64,000 bases of DNA, taken from assembly GCF_950295315.1 (NCBI RefSeq), contig NC_080164.1, positions 8,688,082 to 8,752,081 of the forward strand. The letters are read 5' to 3'. Positions 1-10,744 of this stretch are shown here, in pieces; position 1 is the stretch's first letter, and each line of letters opens with the position of its first letter. This DNA is from Erinaceus europaeus (lineage: Eukaryota; Chordata; Mammalia; Eulipotyphla; Erinaceidae). The position numbers and the translations under genes were made by a program. The notes under the pieces were generated by a model. The model saw only the letters and a program-made list of their open reading frames with translations. It was not told the origin of the DNA and did no database searches.

Positions 1-256
1 ACACAAACAAAAGCCAGATTCTCCTGTGCAAAAACTAGTAGTGGATAATTACATATACAGTTTTATATATACAAGACATATAAAAGGATGCTTAAAATAC
101 TACATGGCACATGCTATACTGGATGTAGTTGAAACCATGGCAAATATAACTAAAGAGTGACTATCCTTTCCCCTTAATTAAATGTCAAGTGATCTTCAAG
201 ACTCGTTGACCTGTAGATCTCACTCAATTAAAAAAAAGAGAAAAATATATACGTGA
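1..256. other. AT-rich intergenic sequence, nothing identified
   Basis: No reading frame, repeat family or RNA gene is recognised here. The sequence is AT-rich with short TA runs. Confidence 0.5.
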
Positions 257-474
257 CCAGGCAGTGGCATATCCGCCTAAGTCACCTATGCGGAAGTGTC
301 TGCTCAAGGACCCGGGTTCGAGGCCCTGCTACCCACCTGCAGTGAGGACTCTTCACAAGCAGTGAAGCAGGTCTGCAAGTGTCTATCTTTTTACCTCCCT
401 CACTTTATCAGCCTCTCCCTTCTCAGTTTCTCTCTAGCCTATCAATAACTCTGGAGGAAAAAAAAAAAAAACAC
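257..474 (+). mobile_element. tRNA-derived SINE, hedgehog ERI type, diverged
   Basis: The tRNA-like head has an A-box-like stretch (GGCAGTGGCATATCCG) and a B box (GGGTTCGAGG). It is followed by the family body CCCACCTGCAGTG, GCAGTGAAGCAGGTCTGCAA and a pyrimidine stretch, and ends in an A run near 460-474. Many differences from the young copies suggest an older insertion. Confidence 0.8.
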
Positions 475-518
475 CAAGTGGCTGTGATAGTTAGATGGCA
501 GTGACAGCTCACTTTAAT

Positions 519-624
519 GTGGTCAGACGGTAGTGGAAGTTCCAAACTTGCAGCAGGGCCCTGACAACAGAGAACCTATTCAACGGAAGGGAGAGATGAT
601 GGGTTCACTCAAAGTCATGACCAA
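519..624. repeat. First copy of a ~100-bp direct repeat
   Basis: This stretch, from GTGGTCAGACGGTAG to CAAAGTCATGACCA, recurs at 973-1076 in the same orientation with scattered substitutions and small indels. It is not one of the interspersed families seen elsewhere in the window, so it may be a local segmental duplication. Confidence 0.75.
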
Positions 625-972
625 GAGAATATAGTTCAGAGGTTGTCAGTAGGGCTTAAGAGAACAAAGAAGCTCCATCGCTGAGTGATCTGTGAGGGGG
701 CTCAAGGACAAGACTGGTATAACATCCATGCAGGAGGGCCCCAGATACAGAAGTCATAGTCTGTGTACAGAGCCCTAGAAGCTGTGCAATTAGAACCCAC
801 AGGATCTCATGCAGCCCTTAAGAAGACTTCAATTCACTGAACTTGCCTCAAAGAAGGAGCTTGTAGTAAATGAATGAAACACACTGTACTTTCAAGTATA
901 TGGACATAATATGTTGCAGTTTTAGCTGTTATACAAAATCAAAGTCAAGCCTGGAGATACAACAGTAAGAGT
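625..972. other. Spacer between direct repeats, nothing identified
   Basis: Unique-looking sequence with no long frame and no recognised repeat. Confidence 0.5.
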
Positions 973-1076
973 GTGGTCAGATGGTACTGGAAGTTCCAAA
1001 CTTGCAGCAGGGTCCTGACAACAGAGAACCTATTCAACAGAAGAGAGATGATAGGTTCCTTCAAAGTCATGACAAA
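973..1076. repeat. Second copy of the ~100-bp direct repeat
   Basis: Matches 519-624 in the same orientation. It shares AAGTTCCAAACTTGCAGCAG and ACAACAGAGAACCTATTCAA. The copies differ by a few substitutions and a short deletion in the GGAAGGGAGAGATG part. Confidence 0.75.
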
Positions 1077-1097
1077 CTTTTCAGAGTTGAAGAGCAT

Positions 1098-1160
1098 TTT
1101 TTATTAGTGATTGAATATTGATTCACAAAATTATAAGATAATATGGGGAAATTCCTAATT
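1098..1160 (-). mobile_element. L1 3'-end remnant, minus strand
   Basis: TTTTTTATTAGTGATTGAAT followed by AAAATTATAAGATAATA matches the reverse complement of the L1 3' terminus seen at 2620, 46500 and, on the plus strand, at 1570-1605. Only about 60 bp can be followed. Confidence 0.5.
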
Positions 1161-1224
1161 CCATCTGCTCTATTCCTACCTTTGGGTTCCTGTTTATTTA
1201 AACAACTTATCCTGTTTGTATTTT

Positions 1225-1607
1225 ATTACCTTTCAGCTACCAACTTGCAGGTGCTACCAGGACTCCATCTTGACTTCCTTGGGCAGAGGACCTCACCAAT
1301 GTGTCCTGGAAAGTCACCTCTTTAAAGCCCTACCAGGCTAGGGTAAGATAGAAACAGGCTGGGGGTATAGATCCACCTGACAACATCCATTTCCAGCAGA
1401 GAAGCAATTCCAGAAGCCATACCTCCCAACTTCTGCACCCTATAAAGAATTTTGATCTATACTCCCAGAGGGATAAAGAATAAAGAGGTTTCCAATGGAG
1501 GGGGTGGGATACAGAACTCTGGGGATGGGAACTGTGTGGAAATAGACCCTTGTTATCCTACAATCTTGTTAATTTTTATTCAATCACTAATAAAAAACAA
1601 GCAATAA
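1225..1607 (+). mobile_element. L1 3' UTR end, older hedgehog subfamily
   Basis: Shares the L1 3' UTR core found many times in the window: CACCAATGTGTCCTGGAA, an AACAGGCTGGGGGTA stretch, the CCAGCAGAGAAGCAATT block, CTATACTCCCAGAGGGATAA and GGATGGGAACTGTGTGGA. It ends in CACTAATAAAAAACAA. The 60-codon frame starting at 1143 is read through this UTR and is not a gene. Confidence 0.8.
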
Positions 1608-2600
1608 AGAGGCTGTGGAGGCTGGACTCAAACCCCAGAAAGCCTTAGAATCGTGACCAAGAGCCAATAGTGAAAGCCCCAGCAGGTGGAAGCACAGCAG
1701 GCCCTGAGAGAGTTAAATTCCTAGTCATCTCCAAAATGTCTTTTAAAAGTATTCTCTGTCAAATCAGAATGTTTCTCAAATGACTCCTCGGGTCAGAAAA
1801 TGCCAAGAATGACCACCATGTGGGTCCACTCAGCAGGCAGAGGGCCCTGCAATGTGGCCCAACTGCATTCTGTACTCAGCAGAAGGACTGCATTCAGTCC
1901 CTCCTAATCTGATGAACCCGTGTCATAAATTCTGCTGGAACAGTCAGTGGGGCGGCTGCTGGCACAGGCAAGGGAGAGGAAGGGAGTTTTACAAGGGCCA
2001 GAGGAGACAGGAGGCCGCCAAGCCCTCCCGAGAAACTAGTAAATCAGCAGTCAGTGGGAGCCCTGTACAGAGAGAGACAGCTGCTTCTAGGCCCAGGGGC
2101 CCAGCACCCAGGTGAGCACCAACAGGATAGAAAGACCATGCACTGGGTTGGCTAATTTGCAGCTGTGGAGGAAACCATACACTGAGGATGCAAAGAAACA
2201 TGACCCCACAAACTTCCTAAGAGTCTCCTGCATACGGCTCTTTCCATCAATCAGTGCCAAGCTGGGCATTGGGGACTCGGGACATGAGGGTCACAGAGAC
2301 ACGATCTCTATGAAACAGCAGCTTGCACTACAGAAGGGAGCTCTGTGGGGAGAAGAAAGCTGTACTAGATTCATCTGACACGACCCTCTCATGAAGACAC
2401 AAACCCTCCATAGCTGCCACTGACTCCCAGGCAAATGTTAACTCCTGATCTAACTTCCCCAGTGGCACTTTGAGTGAACACTTTACCTTACCTCTGAGAA
2501 CCTGTTTGCCTGAAGAAGCCCCGCTCCCCTGAAGGTTTATAATAACCCTGATCTTTAGGTTGGAATTGATCAATCTGGTCTAGCCTAGGACTTCTTCCAC
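1608..2600. other. Repeat-poor intergenic block
   Basis: Several overlapping frames of 60-90 codons lie on both strands, but none shows recognisable protein features and they shadow one another. I see no repeat, RNA gene or promoter signature here. Confidence 0.45.
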
Positions 2601-2617
2601 CCCCTACTGCCTTATGT

Positions 2618-3120
2618 GTTTTAATTAGTGATTTAATGTTGACTTACAAAAATATGAGATAACAGAGGTATAATTCTGCACCATTCCCACCACCAGAGTT
2701 CTGTGTCCCTCCATTGGAAACTGCAGTGGTTCTACCAAGACCTCAGATATGGGTTAGCTATTATATATATGTTTGCCTTGATTTTCCTATGGCCCTGTCT
2801 TCTTTTCCTTTCTAAGTCATTCTAAGTCACACCTACACCTATTTCTACTTCTGGATGTCTTCTTTTTTTTCCTCTTCTCTCTGTGATGGACTTGGAGTTC
2901 AGTTCCTCTGGTCATCGTCCCGTTACATTTCTCCCTCTCTGGGAATATGGACCAAAATTATTTATGGGGTGCAGAAGGTGGGAGTTCTAGCTTCTGTAAT
3001 TGCTTCTGTACTAAATATGCATGTTGGCAGGTCAATCTGTACCCCCAGCCTGGTTCTGGAGAGGTGAGACTTTGGGAAACACTGTGAGATCTTCCACCCA
3101 GGGAAGTGAGGATGTTATCA
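2618..3120 (-). mobile_element. L1 3' UTR fragment, old, minus strand
   Basis: Starts with TTTTAATTAGTGATTTAATG, the reverse complement of the L1 3' terminus, and continues with CATTCCCACCACCAGAGTTC and GGGAATATGGACCAAAATTA. The match to the L1 3' UTR core fades near 3120. Repeat-free sequence then runs to 3277, where a younger L1 is inserted. Confidence 0.7.
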
Positions 3121-3277
3121 TGGGAACCTCTGGAAACTGGTTATCCCGGGATTTCTAAAGCTCTCCATCCATGGACTAGATGTGGGTGGACTAGATGTAG
3201 GCAGGGATTATCCCTCTTTCTGACTGAACTCTGATTCTTGTGAAATCCTCCAGGTGAAACAAATATTCCCTCCAAGA

Positions 3278-4681
3278 CAACAAAGATCTTGTTTTTTTAT
3301 TTTTATTTATAAAAAGGAAGCACTGAAAAAAAACATAGGATAAGATAGGTACAAATCCACACAATTCCCACCACCAGAACTCTGTATTTCATACCCCCCC
3401 CCTCAGGGATAGTAGCTTCCATACTTTTTATCCCTCTGGGAGGATGGACCCAGGGTCATTGTGGGATGCAGAAGGTGGAAGGTCTGGCTTCTGGAATTGC
3501 TTCCCTGCTAAACATGGGCATTGACAAGTGGATCCATACTCCCAGCCTGTCTCTCTCTCTTTCCCTAGTGGGGCAGGGCTCTGGTGAAGTAGGGCTCTAG
3601 GACACTTTGGTTGGGTATTCTGCCCAGTGAAGTCTAGTTGGCATCATGGTAGCATCTGGAACCTGGTGGCTAAGAAAAGAGTTAACATGTAAAGCCAAAA
3701 AAATTGTTGACTAATCATGAACCTAAATGCTGGAATAGTTCATATGAAGAATTGGGGTCTCCATTTTCAAAATAGCTAGTAGGCCTATTTTAGTTATATT
3801 CCAAAGGACCCATCACTATACTAGTTTTTTCCAGAGCCTGACCTCTGATATGCAGGTGGACCTGTTTGCCTGATGTTATTGTCTAAGGAGATGATGTCAT
3901 GGATGGCAAAAGGGCTAGGAAGCTGGACCAGAGAAGAGAGTAGTTCCCAAATATGGGAAGGGTGTATAAATATTATTGACTATAAACCCCATCGACCTGA
4001 GCTGAGGCCCATATTCAGCTTAGGAGCCAATGTGACCTCTGAATCCCTGTAGGTCTGAGCTCATTCTGTGGTCATGAGTAGGAACATTCCAAGCTGCCCC
4101 AATTTCAGGACCCATCTTCCTCAGATGGTAGATAGAACATGTTATCCAGCCTCCCTTCAGAGGATGGAACATTCTCTACCATTGTTGATCCACATTGAGG
4201 GCAAGGTCCTATGGGGGACCACAAAGGGGTCTATTGTGTTGTTCCTGATAGAGATGACTGGTAACAATGGAGAGAGGGATCTATTAGAGGCCTAGGCCAG
4301 TTATGTCTGCTTGTGAATCTCAGGACTCCAGCCTAGGGCCCCAGCTGATGAGGTGGCCTGATAGTGACTAAAGTGTCATCATTAAAGACAAAGATGAGTA
4401 TTGGGTGATCCCACTCATAAACAGAAATTGAGAAAGAAGAAGAGAAAGGGAAACTCAAAGCAAGATCTGACTAAGTTTGGGGTAGGACACCAAAGTAAAA
4501 ATCTCTGTGTGGGATCGGGACACAGTTCTTTGGTGGTGGGAAGTGTGTTTATGTACACTCCTATAAGTTGTATTCATACACATCACTATTTAATTAATAT
4601 GAGAGTGGAAAAACTGACTGAACATCTCAAACCTTTTAATGCACTGATTAAAGGCTGAGTATATGTTCCAACAAAGTTCTT
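3278..4681 (-). mobile_element. 5'-truncated, 5'-inverted L1 insertion with target duplication
   Basis: CAACAAAGATCTT at 3278-3290 and CAACAAAGTTCTT at 4669-4681 are a 13-bp target duplication with one mismatch. The main body, 3291 to about 4385, is L1 3' UTR on the minus strand, with the T-rich end at 3291-3312 as the reversed poly(A). From about 4390 to 4668 the strand flips: GAAAGGGAAACTCAAAGCAA and AGTTTGGGGTAGGACACCAA read as the ORF2/3' UTR junction on the plus strand, as at 41038. This is the structure produced by twin priming during L1 reverse transcription. Confidence 0.85.
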
Positions 4682-4689
4682 TATTTCAG

Positions 4690-4950
4690 TTTATCTTGTG
4701 GTCAACTGTTGAGCAGAGATTCACCCTCTAGCACCACAGGTTACCCCTACCAAATAATAATTGCAAAGAGTCACATCAACTCTCTCCTGGCTTCCATAAA
4801 GCCACCGTGCTGCTGCCTCACATGGTAAGAGAGAAAGAGTGCGGAGGATTGTTGGCAAATTGTCCTGGGGCGGCTGCATGAATAAAGATTTGCTTTCCTG
4901 CTCCGCCACAAGTTCCTGGTCTCTTCTCTCATCCCAACAGAGGATGGAAT
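4690..4950 (+). mobile_element. Possible LTR fragment
   Basis: GCATGAATAAAGATTTGCTT contains an AATAAA signal in a setting like a retroviral R region. The stretch ends in CATCCCAACA, compatible with an LTR 3' end. No target duplication was found and the left edge is uncertain, so this is a tentative call. Confidence 0.3.
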
Positions 4951-4979
4951 CTCTTTCTGAAGATACTTTAGGTCTATTT

Positions 4980-5115
4980 GAAACAAGGTCCTAACCTGAT
5001 AATCTCATTTAACTTTAATCATCTCCATAAAGGCAATATTTCTAAATATAGTCACTTTAAGGACCGGGAATTCTACATATTTGAATTTGGGGCGGGATAT
5101 AAACACACATCAGTT
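4980..5115 (-). mobile_element. MaLR-type LTR remnant (MLT1/THE-like)
   Basis: TAATCTCATTTAACTTTAAT followed by CTCCATAAAGG, TAAATATAGTCACTTTAA and GAATTTGGGG is the reversed form of the well-known mammalian MaLR LTR pattern. Highly decayed. Confidence 0.55.
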
Positions 5116-5125
5116 AAAGAGCCCT

Positions 5126-5454
5126 AGAAAACCATTCCAGGGTCGGGCAGTAGGCCAGCGGGTTAAACGCACGTGGCGCACAGCACAAGGACCGGTTCAA
5201 GAATCCTAGTTCTAGCCCCCTGCTCCCCACCTGCAGGGGAGTTGCTTCACAAGTGGTGAAGCAGGTCTGCAGGTGTCTGTCTTTCTTTCCCCCTCTCTGT
5301 CTTCCCCTCCTCTCTCCATTTCTCTCTGTCCTATCCAACAACAATGACAACAATAATAACTACAACAATAAAACAACAAGGGCAACAAAAAGGGAAAAAT
5401 AGCCCTCCGGAGCAGTCGATTTGTGGTGCTGGCACCAAGACCCAGCAATAATCC

Positions 5455-5501
<47 letters not shown>

Positions 5502-5611
5502 AGAAAGGGAGAGAGAGAGAGAGAGAGAGAGAGGAAGGGAGGAAGGAAGGAAGGAAGGAAGGAAGGAAGGAAGGAAGGAAGGAAGGAAGGAAAAAAGAAA
5601 GAAAACCATTC
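5126..5611 (+). mobile_element. ERI-type SINE, long 3' variant, with expanded tetranucleotide tail
   Basis: A 12-bp target duplication, AGAAAACCATTC, lies at 5126-5137 and 5600-5611. The SINE body runs to about 5456: tRNA-like head, GCTCCCCACCTGCAGGGGAG, the ACAACAATAAAACAACAAGG motif, then the extra 3' module (GGAGCAGTCGATTTGTGGTG, CCCAGCAATAATCCTGG). The tail has expanded into AAAG, GA and GGAA repeats, about 5457-5591. The repetitive frames here are the microsatellite only. Confidence 0.9.
5457..5591. repeat. Compound microsatellite (AAAG)n-(GA)n-(GGAA)n
   Basis: Tandem AAAG units, then GA units, then GGAA units, all purine on the plus strand. It replaces the usual A-rich tail of the SINE that starts at 5138. 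Confidence 0.95.
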
Positions 5612-5739
5612 TAATAAAAGGTGGAAAATGTTCTAGAATTGAGCAAAAATCTGTGAATGCCTTGCCTCACTGAGAGGTTTGGGGATAAGCGAGCAATCTA
5701 GAAGAATTCCATAGAAGAGGCATCCAGTCTGGGCCATAA

Positions 5740-6045
5740 AAATAAGATGCTGGGAGTTGGGCTGTGGCGCAGTGGGTTAAGCTCACGTGGCGCAAAGCGC
5801 AAGTCCAGCATCAGGATCCCTGTTTGAGCCCCCGGTTCCCCATCTGCGGGAGTGTCGATTCACAAGCAGTGAAGCAGGTCTGCAGGTGTCTATTTTTCTC
5901 TCCCCCTCTCTGTCTTCCCCTCCTCTCTCCATTTCTCTCTGTCCTATCCAACAATAACGACGATATTAATAATAACTACAACAAAACAACAAGGGCAACA
6001 AAAGGAATAAATAAATAAATATATATATATAATAAATAAGATGCT
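5740..6045 (+). mobile_element. ERI-type SINE with target duplication
   Basis: AAATAAGATGCT at 5740-5751 and 6034-6045 is a 12-bp target duplication. The body includes an A box (TGGCGCAGTGGGTTAAGC), the ACAAAACAACAAGGGCAACA motif and an AATAAATAAATA tail. The 84-codon frame inside is SINE sequence. Confidence 0.93.
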
Positions 6046-6345
6046 AAGGGGCTTGTTAGTGACACACCTGGTTGAGCACACATGTTACCATGGGCAAGGA
6101 CCAGGGTTCAAGCCCCCATTCCCCTCCTACAGAAATGAAGCTTTACAAATGAAGAAGTAAATGTGTGGGTGTCTACCTTTTTCTCTTGCTCTCTATCTCC
6201 CCCTCTCCTCTCAGTGTCTCTCCATCCTATTTAATAGAATAGAAAAAAATGGCCACTAGGAGTAGTGTATTCATAGTGCCAGTACCAATAATCAATGATA
6301 ACCCTGGTGGCAACCACAGAAATAAAATAATAATTAAATAAATCA
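6046..6345 (+). mobile_element. ERI-related SINE, older long-3' variant
   Basis: The head GACACACCTGGTTGAGCACA and B-box-like GGGTTCAAGCC are followed by a pyrimidine stretch. The 3' module is GGCCACTAGGAGTAG and AATGATAACCCTGGTGGCAA, with an AATAAAATAATAATTAAATA tail. It sits directly behind the previous SINE. Confidence 0.8.
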
Positions 6346-6828
6346 ACAATGAATCCATGCAATGAAAAGGGAAAAGAGATAATTGTGTTTTCCTGTCAAC
6401 TATAAACCCAATAAAGAAATTTTTAGAGAAACGAAAAGGGAGAGACCACGCAGGCAGGGCTGTGCTCATGGCACCAAGCCAGCTGAGTGTAAATCCTATC
6501 TCTGATCCTCCTACTTCAGGGCCCTGACAAGCCTTTATCCACCTCTGAATCTCCATTTATTCGACTGTAAATGGAAGCAAAAGGGTTTTCTTGTCAGGGT
6601 TGTGGTGTATGCTGACACCTTAATACCTATAAGGGGTTTTTTTCTTGGTAGTGATGGCTGGAAAAGGCTGATGACATTCCAGAAAGGACAGGCATGAGAG
6701 CCTGTCAGTTGCACAGAGCCTCAAAAACAGATAGCCTATTTAGAGAAGAGTGAGTTGCTCAGCATGGCAGCTCAGGATGACCCTCAATAAGAGGACAAGA
6801 ATGTTGGATGAGTCCAGATTGGAGTTTC
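6346..6828. other. Intergenic, nothing identified
   Basis: The 109-codon minus-strand frame at 6227-6556 overlaps the SINE tail and shows no protein family features. No other signal is seen. Confidence 0.45.
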
Positions 6829-7120
6829 TTTCTTTCTCTTTCTTTCTTTCCTTTTCTCCCTCTTTTTAATTGCCACCAGGATTATTGCTAGGGTTGGGTG
6901 CCAGCACTATGAATCCACTGTTCCATTTTTTCCCTCTAATTTATATTAGATAGGATAGAGAGATGAAAAAAAAAAAACAGACACCTGTAGAACTGCTTTA
7001 CCTCTTGGGAAACAGACCTCATGCAGGTGGGGAGTGGGAACTCAAATCCAGGTCCTTGTGTAATGTGAATGCTTAATAGGAACACTTGTGTCATATGGAC
7101 ACTTAGCCAAGTACACCTGC
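6829..7120 (-). mobile_element. ERI-related SINE, minus strand
   Basis: A TTTC-rich reversed tail is followed by CACCAGGATTATTGCTAGGG, ATGAATCCACTGTTCC, AGACACCTGTAGAACTGC and GCAGGTGGGGAGTGGGAACT, the reverse complement of the long-3' SINE variant. Confidence 0.8.
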
Positions 7121-7189
7121 TGTACTAAAACCTCTGAATTTTGTTCTGGAAGTTCTAAGTAGTTGTTGGAAGACTTGAAGTGAAGTAGT

Positions 7190-7600
7190 GATATAAGAAA
7201 TCCAGGAAGCAACCCAGGTGTCCAACAACAGATGAGGGGCTAAGTAAGGTGTGGTCTAGATCCATAATGGAACACTACTCAGATATTTAAAATGGTGAAA
7301 TCACCTTCTTCATCTCATCTTGGATGGAGCTTGAAGGAATCACATTAAGAGAGAGAAGCCAGAAATAAAAGGATGAATATGGAAATAAGAACAGAAAAGG
7401 GAACACAAAGCAGAACTTGGACTGGGTTTGGTGGATTGCACCAAAGTAAAGGACTGTGGGGTGGTGAGGGGGAGCTTTCAAGTCCTGGTGATAGTGGAGG
7501 AGGACCTAGCCTGGGACTAAAAATATTTTGCAGAAATCTGACAAATTTCACATATGTACCAACAACTGTATTTACTGTAAACCATTAATCCTCCATTTAA
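7190..7600 (+). mobile_element. L1 ORF2 3' end and 3' UTR, old subfamily
   Basis: ATAATGGAACACTACTCAG and CATCTTGGATGGAGCTTGAA followed by GGAATCACATTAAGAGAGA are the familiar end of L1 ORF2. The end CATATGTACCAACAACTGTA then TTTACTGTAAACCATTAAT is a typical mammalian L1 3' terminus. Frames on both strands here are L1 remnants. Confidence 0.8.
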
Positions 7601-8175
7601 GAAAAAAGAGTAAGTAAATGATCAAAAGTCGATGATGTGTGGGGATTGGTGGAGTGTACAGATGTAAACAGGATAAGTTTACAAAATAAACTGTTGAGCA
7701 AATTGCAACTGAAGTAAGAAAGGGAAAGGGAAATTAACTTACATTAATTTTTATTTTATCAGTAACACAAAAAAATTTAAAAAATAAAGAAGCCTAGTTA
7801 TCAGCAAGTTTATTCTGTTGTTCATGAGAAGCAGAGCTGAAGAGAGGCTATAAGCAGGACTGAGGAATGACATCAGTTTGTCTAAGATGGCACCCAAGAA
7901 AATGCCCCATTAACACTCCTGGCACCACTTTAGAAAGCATTCCCTAAACTCTTGTGGTATATGGAACCCAGTTCCATGAGCCTAACTGGTGTTCTGTTTC
8001 TGACTCCAATCTACTCATCACTCAAGACACCCCACAGTCTTCTCCCACCTTCTCAGTGTCTTTCCCAATACTCCTCAGCAGTCACGCTGGGTGCTCACCA
8101 AACAGATTAAGGGACCTTCTCCAAAAGGATGAATTTACACTACTTCTTCATTTTGTTCTTGTGGTGTAGAATCCT
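7601..8175. other. Intergenic, nothing identified
   Basis: AT-rich to 7800, then ordinary composition. No supported gene. Confidence 0.45.
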
Positions 8176-8177
8176 CC

Positions 8178-8219
<42 letters not shown>

Positions 8220-8502
8220 CTCTCCCCCCCCCCAGGGTTGTTGCTGGAACTCAGTGGCAGCACTACGAATCCTCTGCTCTTGGAAGCCATTTTTCCCCCA
8301 TTTTATTTGGTAAGACAGAGAGAAATTGAGAGAAGTTAGGAGATAGAGAGGGAGAGAGAAAAACACCTGCAGAACTGCTTTGCCACTTGTGAAGCAGACT
8401 TTCTGCAAGGGGGCATCCGAGGACTGAAACCTAGATTCTTGTGCAGGTCCTTGAGCTTAGTACTATGTGTGCTTAACCAGGTGCAACACTGCCCAGTCTC
8501 AG
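8178..8502 (-). mobile_element. ERI-related SINE, minus strand, with CT-repeat tail
   Basis: A CT run at 8178-8212 is the reversed tail. CCCAGGGTTGTTGCTGGAAC, ACTACGAATCCTCTGCTC, CACCTGCAGAACTGCTTTGC and GCTTAACCAGGTGCAACACT follow, the reverse complement of the long-3' SINE. Confidence 0.85.
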
Positions 8503-9771
8503 CCCCGGCCCTGGCCCCCTTTGAACCCTCTTTCTCACTTACTGGCATGGTGACCAACTTCTGAAGTCTGTCCATTTTTTTGTATAGGTGCGTTAAATAT
8601 TGACACAGTTACCAGGTTAAATGCAATAGTTTCCTCATTGTCTTTATTTCACCCTAAGTTCCTTATAACAAACCTTCATGCTATATGTCCACCTCCTTTT
8701 ACTTAAAACCACTGCTTCCAAGTTATAGCAGAAGAAATTACTATGGAGACAGGATTTCCACAAAGCCAAGAGCACGGGCAAATAGGACTTGAAGAATGTT
8801 CCCATCAAACAGGATGCAGAGAAACCTACTGTCCAGTGTGGTCTGCTAAGTTTTGAAAATTACAAAAACAAAAACAACTCATTTTTCCTAGATCCTGATG
8901 GTGTGGCATCCATGACTATATCCTCCATAACATCTTGAATGATTTGTTTCATAATGTACCTGTTTTCCCCAGTAACTCTTGAACTCCTTGAAAAGAGAGA
9001 TCATGTCTTTTCATATTGCCTGTTCTTTTGGCAAGTGAGGGAGCCCAGAGCATTTATAGATGTCATCCTCCTAGCTCTGCATGAAGTGTTAATGATCTCT
9101 ACCCAGGCCCTCAGGATACTCCAGGGTTCACTGAAGATGCCAGAGCCTTAGGTGAAACTGATAGCCAAATAAACCAATCTCTGCTCTGGTGACTAGTATT
9201 TCTTTTGATTTCTCCCCGATATAAGCCGGCTTCTCCAACCCTATCACACAGCTGCTCTCCGATAGCTTCTTTATTTTCTTTATATCATTTAGTTCAAGCC
9301 AGATACAAACAGAAGAAAATGCACAGGGAGCCACCTAGCACAGTGCATGTCTTTAAAGAGTCAGGAATTCACCGTTTCTCCTCCAGTATAACCTTATTTG
9401 AGGAGTGCAGACTTTGGATTTCAAAAGGCGCTCAAGGTGGCTGGGCAGTGGGTGACAGGTGTTCCTGCCAAGAAGCCTGTTTTTTGATAGGTGTACAGAC
9501 TAACCAAAGGTGGATGAGAGCGCCACTGTAAGTATCAGGCACTCAAATCTGGGATTCCCAGATAGCCCTCTCAGTGGTCAAAAGAGTTAGACTAGTGCTC
9601 ATCCCTTACCTGGGGACCAGCTTAGATTCAGTTGCAGAATCACCCTGAGAAGAAATTGATTGTGTAGGGCTGGGCTGCAGAGATCATTTGATACCTTGAG
9701 AAATGACAGAGCTGAACTTGCCAAGTAGAAGACTTCATGCTACATCTAAAATATAGTCACAGTGGAATAGT
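8503..9771. other. Repeat-poor intergenic block
   Basis: No repeat family recognised. Frames of 60-108 codons lie on both strands, the longest plus-strand at 9205-9531, without domain signatures, conserved start context or splice-supported structure. A 14-bp unit (ATAGTCACAGTGGA) occurs twice in tandem just before 9781. Confidence 0.4.
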
Positions 9772-10123
9772 CACAGTGGATTTTTTTTTTGCCTCCAGGG
9801 CTATTGCTGGGGCTCAGTGCCGAATCCACTGCTCCTAGAGGCTATTTTCTTTTCCTTTTTGTTGTCCATCTTTGTTGTTATTATTATTATTGTTGTTGTT
9901 ATTGCTGTAGTTGTTGTTGGACAGGACAAAGAGAAATTGAGAGAGGAGGGAAAGACACAGAGGGGGAGAGAAAGAGAGACACCTGAAGACCTGCTTCTCC
10001 ACCTGTGAAGCTACCCTCCTGCAGGTGGGGAGCCAGGGGCTGGAACCGGGATCCTTATGCTGGTCTTTGTGCTTGGCGCCATGTGCGCTTAACCCACTGT
10101 GCTACTGGGCCCCCCACAGTGGA
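9772..10123 (-). mobile_element. ERI-type SINE, minus strand, with target duplication
   Basis: CACAGTGGA at 9772-9780 and 10115-10123 is the target duplication. The T run at 9781 is the reversed tail. The body shows GCCTCCAGGGCTATTGCTGG, ACCTGAAGACCTGC and GCAGGTGGGGAGCCAGGGGC. The head ends at GTGCTACTGGGCCCCC. Confidence 0.92.
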
Positions 10124-10289
10124 AATTTTAAAATCCCGAAATATGGGGTCCAAATCAGGCTGTGAAGACTGGCCCCAAGCAAGCAGATGGGGGGGGGTAG
10201 TTTCTATAGAGATGGGTTTAGTGAAGGTGAGATAAAAGAGGGACCTTTAGAGTGACTGTCTATAACTGTGTTTTTCAGACACTGTTAAT

Positions 10290-10495
10290 AGTTTTCAGGA
10301 CTAGATAGCATAATGGTTATGCAAAGAGGCTACCATGCCTGAGTTTCCAAAGTCCCAGGTTCAATTTCCCAAAGCACCATAAGCCAGAGCTAAGCAATGC
10401 TCTGATAAAAGAGAAAGAAGGGAAGAAAGGAATGAAGGAAGGAAGGAAGGAAGGAAGGAAGGAAGGAAGGAAGGAAGGAAGGAAGGGAAGGGAGA
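10290..10495 (+). mobile_element. Short tRNA-derived SINE of a second family, GAAG-repeat tail
   Basis: The head ACTAGATAGCATAATGGTTA and CCCAGGTTCAATTTCCC (B-box-like) are followed by AGCACCATAAGCCAGAGCTA and GCAATGCTCTGATAAA. The tail is (GAAG)n at about 10430-10488. It differs from the ERI type in lacking the CACCTGCAGGG block; minus-strand relatives are at 16275, 24440 and 39630. Confidence 0.75.
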
Positions 10496-10693
10496 CACAC
10501 ACATCTTTAGTAGATCAACCATCCTTAAATGGAAACATATATTCAGTCCTAACACACAAATATATTTTTAAATTGTTTACTAAATTATTGCATCTACTGT
10601 TCATAAAGCAAAGGGATAAAACTATAAAAGTTAGTTTAATTCAGATGTATTTGAAATGGGGAAATGAAAGTTGTAATTTTATATCATCTTCAG

Positions 10694-10741
<48 letters not shown>
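10694..10741. repeat. (TA)n microsatellite
   Basis: About 24 uninterrupted TA units. Confidence 0.97.

Positions 10742-10744
<3 letters not shown>

Noticed and set aside
5457..5591. CRISPR-like or satellite array
   Set aside because: Simple tetranucleotide units with no spacers; it is the expanded tail of a SINE.
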